The notes under the pieces: model-generated
The model's input: the letters and a program-made list of their open reading frames with translations, nothing else
The model's database searches: none
Told to the model about the DNA's origin: nothing
Shown here: piece after piece, positions 44,534-53,237 of the stretch
How the letters are laid out: every line of letters starts with the position of its first letter
How positions within the stretch are numbered: position 1 is the stretch's first letter
Program-made: the position numbers and the translations under genes
Assembly: GCF_900108365.1 (NCBI RefSeq)
Contig: NZ_FNWQ01000005.1
Span: 186,001-250,000, forward strand
Length of the DNA: 64,000 bases
Direction: 5' to 3'
Source of the DNA: Chryseobacterium culicis
Lineage (GTDB): Bacteria; Bacteroidota; Bacteroidia; Flavobacteriales; Weeksellaceae

Positions 44534-45637
44534 ATGAAAATTATTACCTTTCTGGGCACACTTGTTGCGACCGCGACATTTGCCCAAAGTGGAAGTGTTG
44601 GAATCAACACGCCCACACCTGATGCAAGTGCTATTCTGCACATAGAGAATTTCCAGGGAACTTCAGCTACTGCTACTGCAACTATTTCAGGAGGTGCCGT
44701 TACAGGGATCACCATCAATAATGGAGGAAGCGGCTACACATCCGCTCCTACGGTCAATTTTTACGGAGGAGGCCCCATTGTAAACGGAGGCTCAAAGGCC
44801 CGTGCTACCGCTACCATTTCAGGAGGTGTCGTTACAGGCATTACGATCAATAATGGAGGAACCGGTTATACCTCTGCTCCTACGGTAGCCATTTCAGGGG
44901 GTAACAAAGGAATGCTGTTCCCCAACCTGAATCTTGCGAATCTGAACAGCACGACTACTCCCGTTGCCTCCCCTGCCAACGGACTGATCGGATTTAACGG
45001 AGGAACGAACAGCAACAACAAAGCGCTGCATGTCTTCAATAGCACAACCAATTCCTGGCAGAGTACCATTGATGCACAAAATACCCCTAAGATCGCTTAT
45101 CTTGATTTTACCGGATCATACTCTGGGCTGGATAATGCTGTAGCAGGTGCCAGCGCCCCACTTTTGGTGAATAACCCTGCTATTTCCGGAGTATCAAACA
45201 TCAGCGGATTCAAAGTTCTTCCGAACACCTCTTCAGGCTATTCACTTATTCTTCCGCAGGGTAATTATCTGGTGGAAGTAAACCTGAATTTAAATTCACC
45301 CCAGGAAAATCCGGCGGGCGTAAACGGTACTGCTCCATTATCCGGAAGTACTTATTACCTGATGGGATATTTTATAGATTTCTATCCAGATACCTATAAT
45401 AATTCAACGAATACTTTTACTCCGGTATCTGTTTCCAGAAAGGAAGTTCCTATTGTTTCAAAAGTAAATACCAACCACCTGGCTACATGGTCTTTCTATT
45501 ATAATGTTCCTGCCAATGCCAATGCCAATATTATCGGCGCATTAAGATTGAGTCTGGGAAGAATGCAAAACAGTACATTCTATGATCTTGTGAATGTAAT
45601 TGCCAACGGATCTTATATTAAAATATCTCAGCTTTAA
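44534..45637 (+). CDS. Exported VGINT/NKG-head protein with GSGYT repeats (A1)
   Basis: A 367-residue protein with signal peptide MKIITFLGTLVATATFAQ. The mature N-terminus SGSVGINTPTPDASAILHIEN begins a module whose second half, NKGMLFPNLNL, occurs about 100 residues later. Two glycine-rich beta repeats (ISGGAVTGITINNGGSGYT and ISGGVVTGITINNGGTGYT, each followed by SAPTV) sit between. The C-terminal 190 residues are beta-rich (LILPQGNYLVEVNLNLN) and may form a C1q/TNF-like jelly roll. No T9SS or lipoprotein signal is visible. First gene of operon copy 1, 11 bases before B1. Probably a surface fibre or adhesin component, but function is not shown. Confidence 0.75.
   Translation: MKIITFLGTLVATATFAQSGSVGINTPTPDASAILHIENFQGTSATATATISGGAVTGITINNGGSGYTSAPTVNFYGGGPIVNGGSKARATATISGGVVTGITINNGGTGYTSAPTVAISGGNKGMLFPNLNLANLNSTTTPVASPANGLIGFNGGTNSNNKALHVFNSTTNSWQSTIDAQNTPKIAYLDFTGSYSGLDNAVAGASAPLLVNNPAISGVSNISGFKVLPNTSSGYSLILPQGNYLVEVNLNLNSPQENPAGVNGTAPLSGSTYYLMGYFIDFYPDTYNNSTNTFTPVSVSRKEVPIVSKVNTNHLATWSFYYNVPANANANIIGALRLSLGRMQNSTFYDLVNVIANGSYIKISQL
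44666..44886 (+). repeat. Two tandem GSGYT-type repeats inside A1
   Basis: Two in-frame DNA copies (about 44666-44754 and 44803-44886) encode ATISGG-VTGITINNGG-GYTSAPTV. Gene A2 carries the matching pair at about 48093-48182 and 48228-48312. Confidence 0.75.
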
Positions 45638-45648
45638 AAACAATGAAT

Positions 45649-46470
45649 ATGAAAAAAAGTTATATCCTGCTATTATTGATCATAGCACAGACCATATATG
45701 CACAGGTTGCTATTGGAAAATCCACAGTGAACAGTTCAGCTGTTCTGGATGTTGCCTCTACAACCAATAAGGGAGTTCTTCTTCCGAGAGTGGATATTGT
45801 AGACATACTGAGTAATACCTCTCCCGTAAATAACCCTGCGGAAGGGCTTGTAGTGTACAACAAAGGAAATTCTATAAGCCCCGGGGTTTATATCTGGAAA
45901 AACAATATGTGGACTCTGTTATCAGACACTTATAATCTTGTAAGTTATATGATGCTTCAGCGTACTACAGATTATGCTGTATTAGGCGGTTTGGCTAATG
46001 GTACCTATAAAAATTTCAATGATGCTGCTTTTACTGTTGTATCGAATGATATCGGAGCTTTGTACAATACATCTACCGGGGTAATTACTCTTCCGGGAAA
46101 CAGTGGCTATCTGGTAAACTTGTGTCTGAATGTAAGAACAGCTCTTGAAACTACAACAGGTGGAATTGGCGGCACCCAGGTTCATCTGCATCAGTATCTT
46201 GTAAAACTTATAGATCCTGTGAGCGGAACTCAGTATGGTAAAACTATCAGCATCAATGCCCAGTCTATTGCCAGCAATAAGACGCACACCCTGAATATGA
46301 GTTTTTCTTTTGTCACCACATCAGCTTCTCCTATTCTTTTAGTGCCGGCCATTGCACACGACAACGGAGGAACCTATCAGAACGGAGCCGGTGGAACCAC
46401 TCCCAATAATGGAGAGATTATTATTACCAATGCAAAAGTTGACATCCAAAGATCAGCCCTTAACCAATAA
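45649..46470 (+). CDS. Exported VAIGK/NKG-head protein (B1)
   Basis: A 273-residue protein starting at the second ATG (MKKSYILLLLIIAQTIYAQ), which aligns with copy B2; the first ATG at 45643 adds two residues. The mature head reads VAIGKSTVNSSAVLDVASTTNKGVLLPRVDI and continues with GLVVYNKGNSISPGVYIWKNNMWTLL. The C-terminal half is beta-rich with VITLPGNSGYLVNLCLNVRT. It lies between A1 and C1 with 11-base gaps. It is clearly a paralogue of B2 and shares the head motif with A and C proteins. Likely a partner subunit in an extracellular structure; role unproven. Confidence 0.75.
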   Translation: MKKSYILLLLIIAQTIYAQVAIGKSTVNSSAVLDVASTTNKGVLLPRVDIVDILSNTSPVNNPAEGLVVYNKGNSISPGVYIWKNNMWTLLSDTYNLVSYMMLQRTTDYAVLGGLANGTYKNFNDAAFTVVSNDIGALYNTSTGVITLPGNSGYLVNLCLNVRTALETTTGGIGGTQVHLHQYLVKLIDPVSGTQYGKTISINAQSIASNKTHTLNMSFSFVTTSASPILLVPAIAHDNGGTYQNGAGGTTPNNGEIIITNAKVDIQRSALNQ

Positions 46471-46481
46471 TTAAAAACACA

Positions 46482-47252
46482 ATGAAAACATATATTTATA
46501 TTGTCTGCATGATACTTTTCGGCGTTTGTACGCGAGCACAAGTTGGTATCAATACAAATACGCCGAATGCAAGCAGTGTCCTGGACATCAATTCGTCGAA
46601 CAAAGGAGTTCTTTTCCCACAGTATGATCTTGTAGTTCTTAACAGCACTTCCACTCCTGTAGCTAATCCTACGGACGGGCTTATTATTTATAACAGCGGA
46701 GGGGCGTCCACATTTCCGAAAGGATATTACGTATGGGTCAGAAATCAATGGCAGCGTACCCTTATTGCAGGAAGTGAGCCTCAGAACATGTCTTTGCTGA
46801 TAGGTCCGGGTGTTTTAATTCCTGCCGGAAGTACCAACAATACACTTGCCAGTTTTTCTGTGACCTCCAATAAAATTACAGGTGCATCTCTGGCAGCAGA
46901 CAATTCTACCATTACACTCCCTGCGGGCAGTTACATTATCCGTTATTCCGTAGACTCAGGAAACGGAGCCTTCGTCAGCGGAACGAATACGCAGTATCTT
47001 GGTCAGAATTTCACCTGCACAAGGTCTTATCTGATTAATTCTGCTACCAGTGCAACAATTACTGAAGTGAACAGAACGTGCCTCCTGTCGAGTTCTTTTA
47101 CTTTCTTTCAGGGAACTTACTTTTTAACGCTGGCTGCTCCTACTACGATCCGTCAGAAATTCGAATTTGATTCTCCGGGTAATGGTTATACAGCCAATAA
47201 TCTGAATGTCAGATCCTCGTTATCATTGGTAATTACCAAGATGGGGCAGTAA
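46482..47252 (+). CDS. Exported VGINT/NKG-head protein (C1)
   Basis: A 256-residue protein with signal peptide MKTYIYIVCMILFGVCTRAQ. The head VGINTNTPNASSVLDINSSNKGVLFPQYDL is followed by GLIIYNSGGASTFPKGYYVWVRNQWQRTL. A beta-rich C-terminal domain has STITLPAGSYIIRYSVDSGNG and paired cysteines (FTCTRSYL, NRTCLLSS). It closes operon copy 1 and is followed by a short hairpin and a strong terminator. Paralogue of C2. Confidence 0.75.
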   Translation: MKTYIYIVCMILFGVCTRAQVGINTNTPNASSVLDINSSNKGVLFPQYDLVVLNSTSTPVANPTDGLIIYNSGGASTFPKGYYVWVRNQWQRTLIAGSEPQNMSLLIGPGVLIPAGSTNNTLASFSVTSNKITGASLAADNSTITLPAGSYIIRYSVDSGNGAFVSGTNTQYLGQNFTCTRSYLINSATSATITEVNRTCLLSSSFTFFQGTYFLTLAAPTTIRQKFEFDSPGNGYTANNLNVRSSLSLVITKMGQ

Positions 47253-47262
47253 TAAAGACCGT

Positions 47263-47280
47263 TAAGCATTTCTGATGCTT
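47263..47280 (+). repeat. Conserved 3' hairpin TAAGCAT...ATGCTTA after C1
   Basis: TAAGCAT-TTCTG-ATGCTTA lies about 10 bases after the C1 stop codon. A hairpin with the same arms follows C2. It may mark the 3' end of each operon or be a remnant of the duplication. Confidence 0.5.
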
Positions 47281-47300
47281 ATCCTATATTATTTATGTTA

Positions 47301-47336
47301 AAACAGAGCTTTAAGGATAAAGCTCTGTTTTTTATT
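47301..47336 (+). terminator. Rho-independent terminator of operon copy 1
   Basis: A perfect 12-bp stem AAACAGAGCTTT / AAAGCTCTGTTT (loop AAGGAT) followed by T residues. Confidence 0.9.
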
Positions 47337-47960
47337 TTAAGGCGCTGCTTCTTTTATATTTTGCAGTTAAAAATTTCATGCTAAAATAGCAAGCTCAAGA
47401 ATAATAGATTGAGATTTACTGATTGTTTTTCGGTCACAATATGTTCACAATTTTAATCAAATAATGTGGAAAACATTTTTACTCCGAATGACATATATAA
47501 ATATAATTTATTATTTATCAAACGCTTATATCAGTCAATTTTATCATTCTAACTGATCACCAGGGTATAAATTACAGCAGGAAAACACCACCAAAAACAG
47601 TAATTTTTAAAGCAGAAAACCATCATCTGTATAGCAAATTTTCTTTTTAGAAATAAAAAGGCAAGTCTGACCTGCAATTATTTTTTACTAAAAAAATGCA
47701 TAATCAGTTATATTACATCAAGAGACAATTATTCTAAAACACTGTTAATCAGATATAAAAAATCATGTCATATCTATGTAATAGCCTATAATTCACTTTA
47801 GTTAACAAATAAAAATACATTTGTGTATAGCTGTTAATTAAAATAATCATCAGGTGATTTTTATTGAAAGCTAATATTTAATTCATAACAAATAATACAC
47901 AACCCATAAGAAGATACCTAACACATTTACCACAATAAAAAATTTTAAAAACACTTTTCG
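47337..47960. other. AT-rich region upstream of operon copy 2
   Basis: About 620 bases without a plausible gene. A -7-like box TACATTTG occurs at 47816-47823 and would give a leader of about 130 bases for A2. I see no similarity to the region upstream of A1, so the duplicated block seems to include only the genes. Confidence 0.4.
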
Positions 47961-49055
47961 ATGAAATTTCTTAATTTATTAGGTGCACTTTGCGCAGTTT
48001 CGGCCTATGCCCAAAGCGGAAGTGTGGGAATTAACACATTCACACCTGACCCCAGTGCGATTCTGCACATAGAAAGCTTTAAAGGAACTCCTGCTACTGC
48101 AACAGCCACTATTTCAGGAGGTGCCATTACCGGTATTACCGTTACAAATGGCGGAAGCGGCTATACTACCCCCCCAACAGTTAATTTTTATGCAGGAGGA
48201 GCTGTTATCAGCGGAGGTTCAAAAGCCATTGCTACAGCCACCATTTCTAATGGCCAGGTTACAAGTATCACAATTAATAATGGCGGAAGCGGCTATACTA
48301 CTGTCCCTACAGTAGTGATCTCTGGTGGTAACAAAGGGATGCTTTTCCCAAGTCTTACTATTCCCAACCTTACTAGTACAACGACTCCTGTTGCTTCCCC
48401 TGCCGACGGGCTTCTTGCTTACAATAACGTGAGTACCAGTAAAAGTATGTATTTTTTTAACAGCACGTCCAGTACCTGGCAAAGTACCATTGATGCTGAT
48501 GATACACCCAAAATTGCTTATCTGGATTTCACCGGTTCATTATCTGCTCTGGACAATTACGCAGCAGGAGCCAGCGCTCCTCTGATGGTAAATAGGCCTT
48601 CCGTTTCCGGAGTATCGAATATTAATGGTTTTAAAGTGGTCAAAAATACTTCAGGAAGTTACTGCCTGATTCTGCCACAGGGAAACTATCTGGTAGAGGT
48701 CAATCTGAATTTAAATGCACCTCCGGCAAATCCTTCAACCCAAGCTACTCCGCTCTCTTCCTCTCCTTATTACCTGATGGGTTATTTTATAGATTTCTAC
48801 AATGACACCTATTACAATTCTATTGATTCGTTTGTATATGGTGGTATTAATGCGAGAAAAGAACAGCCAGTGATCTCGAAGGTCAATACCAATCATTTAG
48901 TTTCCTGGTCTTATTACTACAGTGTCCCTGCCAACGCTGATCTTAACATCATGGGAGCACTACGACTCAATTTAGGCAGGATGCAGTATAGTACTTTTAA
49001 TGATCTTGTAAATGTTATTCCCGCAGGTTCATATATTAAAATATCCAAGCTTTAA
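47961..49055 (+). CDS. Exported VGINT/NKG-head protein with GSGYT repeats (A2)
   Basis: A 364-residue paralogue of A1 with signal peptide MKFLNLLGALCAVSAYAQ. The head SGSVGINTFTPDPSAILHIES is followed by two repeats (ISGGAITGITVTNGGSGYT and ISNGQVTSITINNGGSGYT). The module then closes with NKGMLFPSLTI. The C-terminal domain retains LILPQGNYLVEVNLNLNAPP, YYLMGYFIDFY and VSKVNTNHL-like segments of A1. First gene of operon copy 2, 10 bases before B2. No sorting signal beyond the signal peptide is seen. Confidence 0.75.
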   Translation: MKFLNLLGALCAVSAYAQSGSVGINTFTPDPSAILHIESFKGTPATATATISGGAITGITVTNGGSGYTTPPTVNFYAGGAVISGGSKAIATATISNGQVTSITINNGGSGYTTVPTVVISGGNKGMLFPSLTIPNLTSTTTPVASPADGLLAYNNVSTSKSMYFFNSTSSTWQSTIDADDTPKIAYLDFTGSLSALDNYAAGASAPLMVNRPSVSGVSNINGFKVVKNTSGSYCLILPQGNYLVEVNLNLNAPPANPSTQATPLSSSPYYLMGYFIDFYNDTYYNSIDSFVYGGINARKEQPVISKVNTNHLVSWSYYYSVPANADLNIMGALRLNLGRMQYSTFNDLVNVIPAGSYIKISKL

Positions 49056-49065
49056 AAACACATAC

Positions 49066-49890
49066 ATGAAAAAAAAATATACTCTGCTGCTATTATTGAT
49101 CGCAGCACAAACTATCATTGCGCAAGTCGCTATCGGAAAGACCATTGTAAACAATTCCGCTGTTCTGGAAGTTTCGGAATCCAACAATAAAGGAGTAATT
49201 TTCCCAAGAGTTGATATTAAGGATCAATTCAACAAAACCTCTCCTGTAAATAATCCTGTCGAAGGATTGATCGTGTATAATCAGGGAAATACCATCAGCC
49301 CAGGGCTCTACCTTTGGAAAAACAATAAATGGACTCAACTTTCTGATACTTATAACCTTGTAGACTATATGATGCTTCAGCGTACTACTGATTATTCAGT
49401 TTTGGGAGGGTTGGCTAATGGTACGTACAAAAATTTTAATGATGCTGCGCTTACAGTGATATACAACGGTATCGGCGCGGCTTACAACAGTACTACGGGA
49501 GTGGTAACCCTTTTGGGGAACAGCGGCTATCTGGTGAATGTCTGTATGGATGTGAGAACGGCTATTGAAAGCAGTACAGCAGGCGTAGCTGGAACACCGG
49601 TTCATGCGCATCAGTATCTCGTAAAACTGATAGATCCTGTAACCGGAACTCAATACGGAAAAACGATAAGCTTAAACACCCAATCAATAGCCAGTAATAA
49701 AACCCAGACACTTAATATGAGCTTTTCCTTTGTAACGAACTCTGCAACTCCTATCAATTTAGTTCCCGCTATAGCCCATGATACAGGAGGAACTTATGAG
49801 AACGGAGTTGGAGGAACTGCTCCCAATAATGGAGAGATCATCATTACCAATGCTAAAATTGACATTCAAAGATCAGCACTTAACCAATAA
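49066..49890 (+). CDS. Exported VAIGK/NKG-head protein (B2)
   Basis: A 274-residue paralogue of B1. The ATG at 49066 gives signal peptide MKKKYTLLLLLIAAQTIIAQ; the open frame upstream overlaps A2 and is not used. The head reads VAIGKTIVNNSAVLEVSESNNKGVIFPRVDI. The C-terminal half follows B1 closely (YMMLQRTTDYSVLGGLANGTYKNFNDAA, SQSIASNKTQTLNMSFSFVT-like). It is spaced 10-11 bases from A2 and C2. Confidence 0.75.
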   Translation: MKKKYTLLLLLIAAQTIIAQVAIGKTIVNNSAVLEVSESNNKGVIFPRVDIKDQFNKTSPVNNPVEGLIVYNQGNTISPGLYLWKNNKWTQLSDTYNLVDYMMLQRTTDYSVLGGLANGTYKNFNDAALTVIYNGIGAAYNSTTGVVTLLGNSGYLVNVCMDVRTAIESSTAGVAGTPVHAHQYLVKLIDPVTGTQYGKTISLNTQSIASNKTQTLNMSFSFVTNSATPINLVPAIAHDTGGTYENGVGGTAPNNGEIIITNAKIDIQRSALNQ

Positions 49891-49901
49891 TTACCCGTAC
49901 A

Positions 49902-50669
49902 ATGAAACCCTATATTTATTTTTGCATGATATTATTCAGTATTCATGCTTACCCGCAAGTTGGTATTAATACGAACACCCCGGACCAGAGCAGTGTACTT
50001 CATATCAATTCTTCCAACAAAGGAGTTCTTTTACCACAATATGATCTTATTACCGCGACCAGCAATGTGACTCCGATAGCAAACCCTGCAAACGGACTTG
50101 TCATTTATAATAAAGGAGGACTTTCTACCCTTCAGAAGGGCTACTATATTTGGATCAGGGATCAGTGGTACCGCACTTTGATTGCCGGTTCAGAGCCGCA
50201 GATTATGTCTTTGAGCATCGGAGCAGGAACAATGATACCTAAAGGCAGTACCAATAATATTCTTAACAGATTTACTGTAACATCCAATAAAATTACAGGA
50301 GCTTCCCTGGGAGCAGATACTTCTACCATTACACTACCTGCAGGTACATATATCCTCCGTTACTCTGTAGATAATGCCTATGGAACAACGAGTACCACAC
50401 CAGCCAATACCACCTATTTTTCAACGATCATAGCATGTACCCGTACGTATCTGGTTAATGCTGCAACCAGCGCAACTATTTCAGAAATGAACAGAATGTG
50501 CGAATCATCTGGTAATTTTACATTCTTTCAGGGTACTTTTTATTTAAAACTGACAGCTCCCACAACCATTCGTCAAAAGTTTGAATTCGACACCGGGAAT
50601 GGATTTAACAGTGATAATTTAAATGTAAGGTCTTCATTAGCTCTTATTATCACCAAAATGCCATCGTAA
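49902..50669 (+). CDS. Exported VGINT/NKG-head protein (C2)
   Basis: A 255-residue paralogue of C1 with signal peptide MKPYIYFCMILFSIHAYPQ. The head VGINTNTPDQSSVLHINSSNKGVLLPQYDL, the linker GLVIYNKGGLSTLQKGYYIWIRDQWYRTL and the C-terminal STITLPAGTYILRYSVDN match C1. Cysteines in IACTRTYL and NRMCESSG are kept. It ends operon copy 2 and is followed by the conserved hairpin and a terminator shared with gpsA. Confidence 0.75.
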   Translation: MKPYIYFCMILFSIHAYPQVGINTNTPDQSSVLHINSSNKGVLLPQYDLITATSNVTPIANPANGLVIYNKGGLSTLQKGYYIWIRDQWYRTLIAGSEPQIMSLSIGAGTMIPKGSTNNILNRFTVTSNKITGASLGADTSTITLPAGTYILRYSVDNAYGTTSTTPANTTYFSTIIACTRTYLVNAATSATISEMNRMCESSGNFTFFQGTFYLKLTAPTTIRQKFEFDTGNGFNSDNLNVRSSLALIITKMPS

Positions 50670-50681
50670 AATAATTAAGCA

Positions 50682-50699
50682 TAGATGCTTAAGTTTATA
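50682..50699 (+). repeat. Conserved 3' hairpin TTAAGCAT-AG-ATGCTTAA after C2
   Basis: The arms match those of the hairpin after C1 (TAAGCAT/ATGCTTA), at a similar distance from the stop codon. Confidence 0.5.
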
Positions 50700-50710
50700 A
50701 TAAGTTTTTT

Positions 50711-50748
50711 ATCAGCAAGGTCTTAATAAAACCTTGCTGATATTTTTT
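50711..50748. terminator. Terminator between operon copy 2 and gpsA
   Basis: A perfect 11-bp stem ATCAGCAAGGT / ACCTTGCTGAT (50711-50721 with 50731-50741), then a T run on the plus strand. It may also work for minus-strand gpsA, which ends at 50749. Confidence 0.85.
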
Positions 50749-51789
50749 TTAATTCAGCTTTGCCGTCAGCTTTTTAAACTGTTTTTCAGCATTTTTACCT
50801 TCATAAAGAATAGCATATACCGTATCTATAATGGGTAATTTAAGATTTTTCTGTTTTGCTGTTTTATAAATGGAATCGGCTGCATAATATCCTTCCGCCA
50901 CCATATTCATAGACTGGATTGCGGATTTTACTGTATACCCTTTTCCGATAAGGTTTCCAAGGTTTCTGTTTCTTGAAAAAAGGGAATAGGCCGTTACTAA
51001 AAGGTCACCCAGATACGCACTTTCATTCACATCTCTTGGTGCCTCATAAATTGCTTCAAGGAAAGTTTCCATCTCACGGATTGCATTAGAAACAAAGACT
51101 GCCGTAAAGTTATCACCATACCCTAATCCGCTTGCAATTCCTGCTCCGATGGCAAAAATATTTTTAAGAATAGCACTGTATTCGTTTCCTAAAATATCTT
51201 TACTTGTTTGTACTTTGATAAAATCTGAGCTGAATATTCCTTCAAGCTTTTCTGCGGTTTCGTCTTCTGCAGCTGCAATGGTAAGGTAAGAAAGTCTTTC
51301 CATTGCTACTTCTTCCGCATGGCAGGGCCCTGCAATAACGGCCTGGTTTCTGAAACCAATTTTAAATTCGTCACGAAGATAATGTGCCACTACATCATTT
51401 ACCTTAGGAATAATTCCTTTGATTGCAGAGATAAAGATTTTATCTGAATAATCGCAGGTCATTTTATCTAATGTGTCGGAAAGATAAATGGACGGTGTAG
51501 CCAGCACAATAACATCACAGGCAGAAACCAGCTCATTGATATCTGTTGTAAGTTTTAAACTTTTAAGATTAAAATGTGCAGCGGTAAGATAGGTTGGGTT
51601 ATGCCCGCGGAGCTCAATGGCTCCTTTTACAAATTCACTTCTTACACACCAGTGGACTACTTTGCAGTTTTCAACAAGCATTTTTACGATCGCGGTAGCA
51701 AAACTTCCGCTTCCTACAACTCCTACAGAAATATCTTTTTTATTCTTTTTTGGATTCGAAGATTCTGAAATAATTTTCTTTTTAGCCAT
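50749..51789 (-). CDS. gpsA: NAD(P)H-dependent glycerol-3-phosphate dehydrogenase
   Basis: A 346-residue cytosolic enzyme that reduces dihydroxyacetone phosphate to sn-glycerol-3-phosphate for phospholipid synthesis. The start is the ATG at 51787-51789 (MAKKKIISES). The NAD motif is VGVVGSGSFATAI, the catalytic lysine region is SAIKGIIP and KNIFAIGAGIASGLGYGDN, and the substrate loop is AGPCHAEEVA. A short lysine-rich N-terminal extension precedes the Rossmann fold. A -7 box TATCTTTG lies on the minus strand at 51814-51807. Confidence 0.94.
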   Translation of the reverse strand: MAKKKIISESSNPKKNKKDISVGVVGSGSFATAIVKMLVENCKVVHWCVRSEFVKGAIELRGHNPTYLTAAHFNLKSLKLTTDINELVSACDVIVLATPSIYLSDTLDKMTCDYSDKIFISAIKGIIPKVNDVVAHYLRDEFKIGFRNQAVIAGPCHAEEVAMERLSYLTIAAAEDETAEKLEGIFSSDFIKVQTSKDILGNEYSAILKNIFAIGAGIASGLGYGDNFTAVFVSNAIREMETFLEAIYEAPRDVNESAYLGDLLVTAYSLFSRNRNLGNLIGKGYTVKSAIQSMNMVAEGYYAADSIYKTAKQKNLKLPIIDTVYAILYEGKNAEKQFKKLTAKLN

Positions 51790-51806
51790 AATTGGAATGT
51801 GAAATG

Positions 51807-51814
51807 CAAAGATA
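51807..51814 (-). promoter_or_regulatory. -7 box TATCTTTG of gpsA
   Basis: An exact TAnnTTTG match 18-25 bases upstream of the gpsA start codon, which also argues against the longer upstream frame. Confidence 0.5.
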
Positions 51815-51967
51815 TTAAAACAAAGACGTAACACAGGCTTTGAAACTATGATAAAAGCCATTTTCTGAAAAAATTAACATTACAGGACAATTAAACAGCT
51901 AATTAACCGTTAAATACAGAAAAAACTGAATTTAAATTAAAAATAACCCACAAAGCTTATTTTTAAT

Positions 51968-51975
51968 TAAATTTG
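51968..51975 (+). promoter_or_regulatory. -7 box TAAATTTG of the M23 peptidase gene
   Basis: An exact TAnnTTTG match 39-46 bases before the start codon. No TTG at the usual -33 distance. Confidence 0.4.
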
Positions 51976-52013
51976 CATCTTCAAAACCGTTTTAACTTAC
52001 TAAGAGAAGAAAT

Positions 52014-53042
52014 ATGAAAAAATTTCTAAACAGCAAGAAGAACGTAAATATTCTCCTCGGAGGACTTTTACTAGTAGTTTTTGCACAAGGTGTATGCATT
52101 GCCAAACTCTTTTCTGAAAGAGATGACAAAACCTATGAAGTAAACCTTGTAAAAATAAACACTGAAAAAGACAGTGTAGATTATTTAAAAATGAAAACTG
52201 ATCTTACTCTTGTGGATCAGACCGTTGCCCAGCTTAATTCCTTCCTGAAATCCAAAGACATCGCTAATGAAAAGCTGATGATGCTTAATCAGGACAGCAT
52301 TTCAAACTCTATATATCTTTCCAAACAGGCCAACCGATACAGTCAGTATCTGATGGATCTTCAGAAAAAACTGATGCAGGTTCCTTTAGGCATGCCAACG
52401 GACGGATATATTTCCTCTAATTTCGGGATTAGAAAAAACCCTATTCCTTTTAAAACGGTTTATGCCTCGGTACAACCAAATACCGCTGCAGAATCAAAAC
52501 CGGCAGCTGTTGCAGCTGCAAAACCTGAAGTAAAAGCTGAACCGGTTGAGAAAATTATAGAGCTCACCGACAGTTACGGAAATAAAAGGGAAGTAAAAGT
52601 GATGGTTACTCCCAAAGCGGCTCCTGTAGCGGCCGCACCAGCACCTGCGGCTACAAAAGCGGCTGCCGGAACCACTACTGCAAAAACTGCTGTTGCAGAA
52701 AAAAACAATCCTCCTGCTGAGGCGGATCAGATGCAGTTTCACAAAGGACTTGACATTGCTGTGGCATATGGCTCTGATGTAAGAGCTGCAGCTGCCGGAA
52801 CCATTATTTTTTCCGGACAGAAAGGAGGTTACGGAAACTGTGTAATTGTTTCTCACGGAAACGGGCTGGCTACCTTATATGGGCATTTATCTCAGCTTGT
52901 AGCTAAAGTAAATGATAAAGTAAAAGTAGGCCAGGTAATTGCTAAATCCGGTAATTCCGGACGTTCTACCGGTCCTCATCTTCATTATGAAGTACACAAA
53001 AACAATACTCCGGTAAACCCGAAACTGTTTATGAATTTATAA
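52014..53042 (+). CDS. M23-family metallopeptidase with membrane anchor
   Basis: A 342-residue protein. One N-terminal membrane segment (VNILLGGLLLVVFAQGVCIA) is followed by a coiled-coil region (residues 45-115) and a low-complexity alanine/proline/lysine stretch (about residues 155-235). The C-terminal LytM domain has the zinc ligands in FHKGLDIA and PHLHYEV (H-x-H), with GNGLATLYGHLSQL between. It is predicted to cut, or regulate cutting of, peptidoglycan peptides in the periplasm. The first zinc-ligand histidine is kept, so it is likely active. It has a -7 box TAAATTTG at 51968-51975 and a terminator after it. Confidence 0.88.
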   Translation: MKKFLNSKKNVNILLGGLLLVVFAQGVCIAKLFSERDDKTYEVNLVKINTEKDSVDYLKMKTDLTLVDQTVAQLNSFLKSKDIANEKLMMLNQDSISNSIYLSKQANRYSQYLMDLQKKLMQVPLGMPTDGYISSNFGIRKNPIPFKTVYASVQPNTAAESKPAAVAAAKPEVKAEPVEKIIELTDSYGNKREVKVMVTPKAAPVAAAPAPAATKAAAGTTTAKTAVAEKNNPPAEADQMQFHKGLDIAVAYGSDVRAAAAGTIIFSGQKGGYGNCVIVSHGNGLATLYGHLSQLVAKVNDKVKVGQVIAKSGNSGRSTGPHLHYEVHKNNTPVNPKLFMNL

Positions 53043-53045
53043 TAT

Positions 53046-53072
53046 AAAGCTGTCAAGATAGACAGCTTTTTT
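53046..53072 (+). terminator. Terminator of the M23 peptidase gene
   Basis: A 9-bp stem AAAGCTGTC / GACAGCTTT followed by a T run, directly after the stop codon. Confidence 0.85.
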
Positions 53073-53203
53073 AATGACAAAATTCTTAAATCCTTATGAT
53101 CTACTAAGTTGTTAAGAATATGGAGATCAGTTTCGCTTTAAGCAGCGCCTTTTATTTTTCTTAATGAAGCTTCGATCCTTTAAAAAGTTTAATGGCTCAA
53201 AAT

Positions 53204-53233
53204 AAAAACTACCATCATGTGATGGTAGTTTTT
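53204..53233 (-). terminator. Terminator of the MBL-fold gene
   Basis: A perfect 13-bp stem (53204-53216 with 53221-53233, loop ATGT) abuts the stop codon of the minus-strand gene ending at 53238. Confidence 0.85.
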
Positions 53234-53237
53234 TATC

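Noticed and set aside
44666..44886. Repeated DNA in A1 considered as a CRISPR-like or mobile repeat
   Set aside because: The repeats are in frame, degenerate at synonymous positions and encode a protein repeat; there are no spacers or cas genes.
49012..49065. Upstream extension of the B2 frame into A2
   Set aside because: It would bury the signal peptide; homology with B1 places the start at 49066.
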